A stretch of DNA of 64,000 nucleotides from Moringa oleifera (Eukaryota > Streptophyta > Magnoliopsida > Brassicales > Moringaceae): the NCBI GenBank assembly GCA_021397835.1, contig JAJFZO010000566.1:1550001-1614000 (forward strand), written 5' to 3'. Each line of letters starts with the position of its first letter. Position 1 is the first letter of the stretch. The notes beneath the pieces were generated by a model that saw nothing but the letters and a program-made list of their open reading frames with translations, searched no databases and was not told the origin of the DNA. The position numbers and the translations under genes are program-made. Of the stretch, positions 60,201-64,000 are shown piece by piece.

Positions 60201-62023
60201 TGCACACAGTAATTGGAGCTATCCTTCTTATTTTGTGCCAGTTGCTCATTTCTTACTCTAAAAGTGGGTGGAGATGGCAAACAATTCCAGTTGGGTGCAC
60301 AAGGGAAATTTTCAAAATAACTAAGCTTAGTATTATTCACATTAGAGAAGGGTGGTCAAAAAGTGCGTGTGGAGCTCAAATTAGACTCAAACCAAGTATT
60401 GATCAACTTTTCCATGGTAGAATTGTGAGATTTGATACCTTGCAGACTTCTGAAGTCAGGCAGTCGCCCTATTTATATTTTGGCAATCTGGGACTTCAAA
60501 TGATACAGATTTGCAATTACAGTTAATTACCATGAGGATTTAATGTTATCATTAACTAATCCCTACTTTCATCAATGAAATGGCATCTAGGAATATTTTG
60601 TAGCTTTTGTTGTGTGTGTTGAAGAATTGAGCTTTCTTTCGATCCTTAATGCTATTAATTGTCAACTATTTGATTCTTACTGACAGTTAGAGTAGTGCAT
60701 GGGTACGGTTTCTGTTATTCATACATTTTTATCATAGCTGTTTATGCTTTACAGAAGAGAAGATGGCGGAGCTGCTTTCAGTTATATTGGTGTTTTGGAT
60801 CTCATAAACATACAAAACGAATAGGGCATGCTGTGCTTGTTCCTGAAACAACAGCCCCTGGAACTGATGCTCCTGCAGTTGGAATCCCAACCCAAGTTCC
60901 TGTTATTACACTTCCTTTTGCTGCACCTCCCTCATCTCCTGCATCTTTCCTGCAATCAGAACCTCCTTCTGCCATCCAGTCACCAGCCGGCATACTGTCC
61001 CACTCTATGTGTGCCAGTATGTATTCACCACCTGGGCCTGCTTCTATTTTTGCAATTGGCCCTTATGCTCATGAAACCCAATTGGTGTCACCACCTGTTT
61101 TCTCAACCTTCACCACCGAACCTTCAACTGCGCCATTTACTCCTCCTCCTGAGTCTGTCCACTTGACTACACCTTCCTCACCTGAGGTGCCATTTGCCCA
61201 GCTGCTTGAACCAAACCTCCAGAACAGTGACACAGGTCTGAGATTTCCGATATCCCACTATGAGTTCCAATCTTACCAACTACACCCTGGTAGCCCAGTT
61301 GGCCAACTAATCTCACCTAGCTCAGGCATCTCAGGTTCGGGCACTTCATCTCCTTTTCCTGATGGTGATTTTGCTGCTAGCATCCTCCACTTTCCTGAGT
61401 TCCGTATGGGTGACCCTCCCAAGCTCTTAGACCTTGATAAGCTTTCTAACCGTCAATGGGGATCACGTCGGGCTTCCGGCAGTTTGACACCAGATGCTGT
61501 AAGGTCAACACCATACAAGGGTTTTCTGCTGAATCATCATATTAATGAGGTTACAGCATATCCACATTCAGCTGTTGGATGTCGTAGTGACCAAATGGCA
61601 GTTGATCATAGAGTTTCATTTGAGTTATCTGCCGAAGATGTTGTAAGATGTGATGAAAGGAAGGCTACAAAACTGTCTGAAAATGTACCATCGCCTCTGA
61701 AGAATGGAGCAACAGCTGAAAGACTAGAAAATGCAAGTGAAGTGGTAGACAAAAATGAGTGGCGTCTAGGTGAAACATCCAACGACAAACCAGTAAAAGC
61801 GCCCCCAGCAGACAGAGAAGAGGCACCACCACAGCACCCAAAGCATCAGTCCATCACGCTTGGTTCTGTTAAGGACTTTAAGTTTGACAACGTAGATGGA
61901 GGAGATTCCCACAAACCAATTATTGGTTCTGACTGGTGGGCCAATGAGAAGGTTGTGGGCAGGGAGGGCGAGGCCAGAAGGAACTGGTCATTCTTCCCTG
62001 TGATGCAGCCAGGTGTCAGCTAA
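57240..62023 (+). CDS. Proline/serine-rich 'hydroxyproline-rich glycoprotein family' protein
   Basis: Two exons, 57240-57362 and 60755-62023, join in phase to give 463 residues; the intron is 3.39 kb. Exon 1 encodes MRGSNGESRTVDNAALETIH and an Ala-rich helix ending VAQATFQ. Exon 2 starts with KRRWRSCFQLYWCFGSHKH, a basic, Cys/Trp-rich segment conserved in this plant family. A Pro/Ser/Thr-rich middle follows (about 65-230, for example PPSSPASF, SPPGPASIF, TPPPES), then SGSGTSSPFPDGDF, the FPEFRMGDPPKLLDLDKLS block, and a charged C-terminus with GSDWWANEKV. Arabidopsis At5g52430 and At4g25620 have this layout. Despite the database name there is no signal peptide or SPPPP glycoprotein repeat, so a wall protein is doubtful. 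Function is not known to me. Confidence 0.85.
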
Positions 62024-63125
62024 CTGTAAGCTTTTCCCTTGGTCCCTAGGTTAAGGGAGCGTGGTAGGACTTCTGCCCGTCAATCCGTCCAAATCTGTCA
62101 GTCACTAAACGACACCTTACTCTCCAATCAAAATACCAGATAAAATGTAGGGTTTTGCATCAGAAATCACATGGCTCACCCATACTCAAAAGTCAGAAGG
62201 CTCTTTTTGTAGTCCTTCAACCTGAAAACATGAACATGTAGGAATACTTTTGACTTGTTCGGATAGTGTACTTTGTCTTTCTCTAGGCAGAAACCCATAT
62301 TAACAGCAGCTTTAGGTATCCATCTTCATCCCTTCTATATGTATGCTTCTCTGTTTTTGGCAGAAATTCAGATTAGCCATCTTCCCATTTCCATGTGTAA
62401 TTAATTACATTGCTAATAATAATGCAGAGGCGAAGATGGATTTTTATCTTTCTTATCTGATGATAACTTCCAGGTATGCTTTCTGCATGTTGATCCATGC
62501 TATATTGTTTGCCAGCATGATTGTCTTTCAAATCCAATGTTATTTCTAGTTCTGCAATTACAGTGCTTGTTGGGCACTTTGAGGCTTTCTGATCCTGAAA
62601 TTCTCCATGAATTTTCTATAGTCAAATAAAAGATTAGCAAGCAAATCTCTTCTCATGTGAAGCAAATTCCGGGAAACAAATACCATTTAGAAGTCCACAA
62701 GCACAAACAGCTTGAAGATCGTTCTATTTGTTTTGTTAGGAGCAGGAGAAGTTGACCACTATTGATTGGTTTAAGAATAACCCTCCACTTCTAAGTTCAA
62801 AACTCAAATAATCTATGCTCTAGATTCTCATAAGTCTCAATTGTTTGAAAATGAAAAAGAGAAACACCAAAAGCCATGGGACCTTGCTGTTCTAGAAGTC
62901 AACCAACCTGAACAGTAATAACATCCTCTATTGTCCACCCGGACGTCCGGTCCAAGTTGGACTGCTAAAACACCACATATTAGCTTAATTAATACTAATT
63001 ACAACCTAATTAATTAGTAATTAATTAAATTTTTATTTAGATTTAATTAATTGGACCCTATTGGACTTATTTAAGCATGAAATTGTTACCCTTTTTGTTG
63101 ACCAGAGCCATCTCCAGTCTCTCCT
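62024..63125 (+). other. 3' UTR of the proline-rich protein gene and upstream region of the BTB gene
   Basis: Probable 3' UTR for about 300-600 bases after the TAA, then spacer. A TTAATTAATTAG-type palindromic AT stretch lies at about 62990-63050. No gene seen. Confidence 0.4.
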
Positions 63126-63135
63126 TTTTATATGG
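63126..63135 (+). promoter_or_regulatory. TATA-like element of the BTB gene
   Basis: TTTTTATATGGC lies about 110 bases before the ATG at 63242 and would place transcription start near 63160. Weak match; inferred. Confidence 0.35.
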
Positions 63136-63241
63136 CCTATCCTGTTCTCTTTCCGTCTTCTCCATTCCCAAATAATTCTTGAAAAAGAGGTTTCCTATTT
63201 ACTCTAATTAGGATTTTCAGGGAAAGTTTTGGGGACGCGTT

Positions 63242-64000
63242 ATGCCATCATTTGTTAGGGCTATGCAATCTCCTGACGGGTACCGCCAACCAAAACCAGA
63301 GTCCGACATAGTCACCGTTGATGTGGGTGGCCAAGTTTTTCAATCCACGAAGCAGACTCTGAGCCTGGGTGGACCCAAGTCTCTCTTTTACAGCTTGGCC
63401 GAGTCGAGCCACCGTTTCGTTGACCGAGACCCTGAGTTGTTCTCTATCCTCCTCTCTCTTCTCCGCATAGGCAATCTCCCGTCGAAAGCGAGAGCCTTTG
63501 ATCTTCAAGATCTCATCGAAGAAGCTAAATTTTATGGGGTAGAGCAGGTTTTGGTTAGTTCTTTGTCGAACCCATCTCAATTTGATGCCTTTAATCTCGA
63601 GAAATCGCTGATTTTGCCCTTGAACGGCCGGGATACGCCTTCGACGATCGCGACAGCGCCATGTGGGACTCTACACGTGGCCCATGGGAGCAAGATCACC
63701 TCGTTTGATTGGTCATTGAAACGGAAATCAACGATCTTGACCCAGTTCTGGGCTGTTGATTCTCTGTTAGCCATATCATCGAATATTGTCGCAGCAGGGG
63801 CCACGGATTTTTCAGGTTTGCAAATTCTCGATCTTGATAATGGGTTTGTAAAGGAGACTTTGAACTGGGAAAATGTAACTAGGTCTAGTTCTACAGTGCA
63901 AGCCATTGGTTCTTCACCTGAATTCCTGTTTACCAGTTTTGAATCGGGTAGAAGGAACTCGAATTCCATAATGGTGTATGATTTGCCTAGCTTAAGACCT
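63242..64000 (+). CDS. BTB/POZ (KCTD-like) protein, N-terminal part
   Basis: The frame from the ATG at 63242 is open to the window edge (253 codons) with no intron. After a short N-terminus comes a T1-type BTB domain (about residues 22-105): DIVTVDVGGQVFQSTKQTLS, then SHRFVDRDPELFSILLSLLR, then AFDLQDLIEEAKFYGVEQVL. The VDVGG and FVDRDPELF motifs are typical of KCTD-like plant BTB proteins. The following region (from about 125) shows short beta-strand repeats (TLHVAHGSKITSFDW, QFWAVDSLLAISSNIVAAGA), consistent with the WD40/YVTN-like propeller of the At5g41330 family. Such proteins usually act as CUL3 substrate adaptors; targets are unknown. The C-terminus lies beyond the window. Confidence 0.85.
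   Translation, partial: MPSFVRAMQSPDGYRQPKPESDIVTVDVGGQVFQSTKQTLSLGGPKSLFYSLAESSHRFVDRDPELFSILLSLLRIGNLPSKARAFDLQDLIEEAKFYGVEQVLVSSLSNPSQFDAFNLEKSLILPLNGRDTPSTIATAPCGTLHVAHGSKITSFDWSLKRKSTILTQFWAVDSLLAISSNIVAAGATDFSGLQILDLDNGFVKETLNWENVTRSSSTVQAIGSSPEFLFTSFESGRRNSNSIMVYDLPSLRP

Noticed and set aside
60179..60526. 115-codon open frame on the plus strand
   Set aside because: It lies inside the 3.39-kb intron of the proline-rich protein gene, lacks a credible ATG and shows no family resemblance.
60828..61166. Leucine-rich 112-codon frame
   Set aside because: Shadow of the proline-rich coding exon in another frame (CCN codons read as leucine codons).
63248..63969. Two long open frames on the minus strand (63248-63580 and 63577-63969)
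   Set aside because: They lie antisense to the BTB coding region, whose plus-strand frame has clear family motifs. The minus frames show no recognisable domain and follow from codon bias.
1..64000. CRISPR arrays, intact LTR retrotransposons, rRNA or organelle insertions
   Set aside because: No regularly spaced repeats, reverse transcriptase/integrase motifs, long terminal repeats or rRNA cores were seen on either strand.

Overview
The window is nuclear DNA of a flowering plant, most likely a eudicot with moderately large introns. Coding exons of normal base composition are split by many AT-rich GT-AG introns. They lie in extremely AT-rich intergenic DNA (long stretches of only A/T words), and every gene recognised is a typical angiosperm family. 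I cannot name the species. No bacterial-type operons, CRISPR arrays or intact autonomous transposons are visible. ORFs alone miss most of the coding content, so I joined exons by hand at AG/GT boundaries and checked phase across every junction.

Layout, left to right. (1) 1-279 (+): last coding part of a beta-adaptin. (2) 1987-4609 (+): SR45a/Tra2-like RS-RRM-RS splicing factor, 6 coding exons, 206 aa. (3) 8849-11348 (+): plant SAP30-like histone-deacetylase-complex subunit, 6 coding exons, 228 aa. (4) 16066-17476 (+): RING-H2 E3 ligase of the RHB1A type, 4 coding exons, 206 aa. (5) 20224-24103 (+): ARID + ELM2 + SANT-like chromatin protein, 2 exons, 588 aa. (6) 31304-34468 (+): UBC4/5/6-type (UBE2H/Ubc8-like) E2, 6 exons, 183 aa. 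(7) 35206-35277 (+): tRNA-Thr(TGT). (8) 36038-39004 (-): intron-less coding region of a TIR-NB protein of the TNP/XTNX class, 988 aa. (9) 44922-53587 (+): PepN-like M1 aminopeptidase (MPA1/PSA type), 33 coding exons, 979 aa, with a 5-nt and a 12-nt microexon in tandem. (10) 57240-62023 (+): proline/serine-rich 'hydroxyproline-rich glycoprotein family' protein, 2 exons, 463 aa. (11) 63242-64000 (+): BTB/POZ (KCTD-like) protein running off the right edge.

Most genes are housekeeping or regulatory: vesicle coats, splicing, histone deacetylation, ubiquitination (one E2 and one E3 that need not be partners), peptide turnover. They do not form a pathway cluster. From memory, several neighbours have Arabidopsis counterparts that also sit near each other (beta-adaptin/ARID; beta-adaptin/TNP; RING/UBC4/BTB; MPA1/UBC5), suggesting an old conserved block. 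Intergenic DNA holds a diverged AT-rich repeat family recurring at about eight places in both orientations, plus candidate MITE and SINE insertions in MPA1 introns and layered tandem duplications in the ARID intron.

I found no convincing wholly new system. The points best worth checking are the MPA1 microexon pair with its GC-AG donor, the overlapping uORFs before MPA1, the poison acceptor in the SAP30-like gene, the homopolymer tracts inside introns of regulatory genes, and the dispersed AT-rich family.
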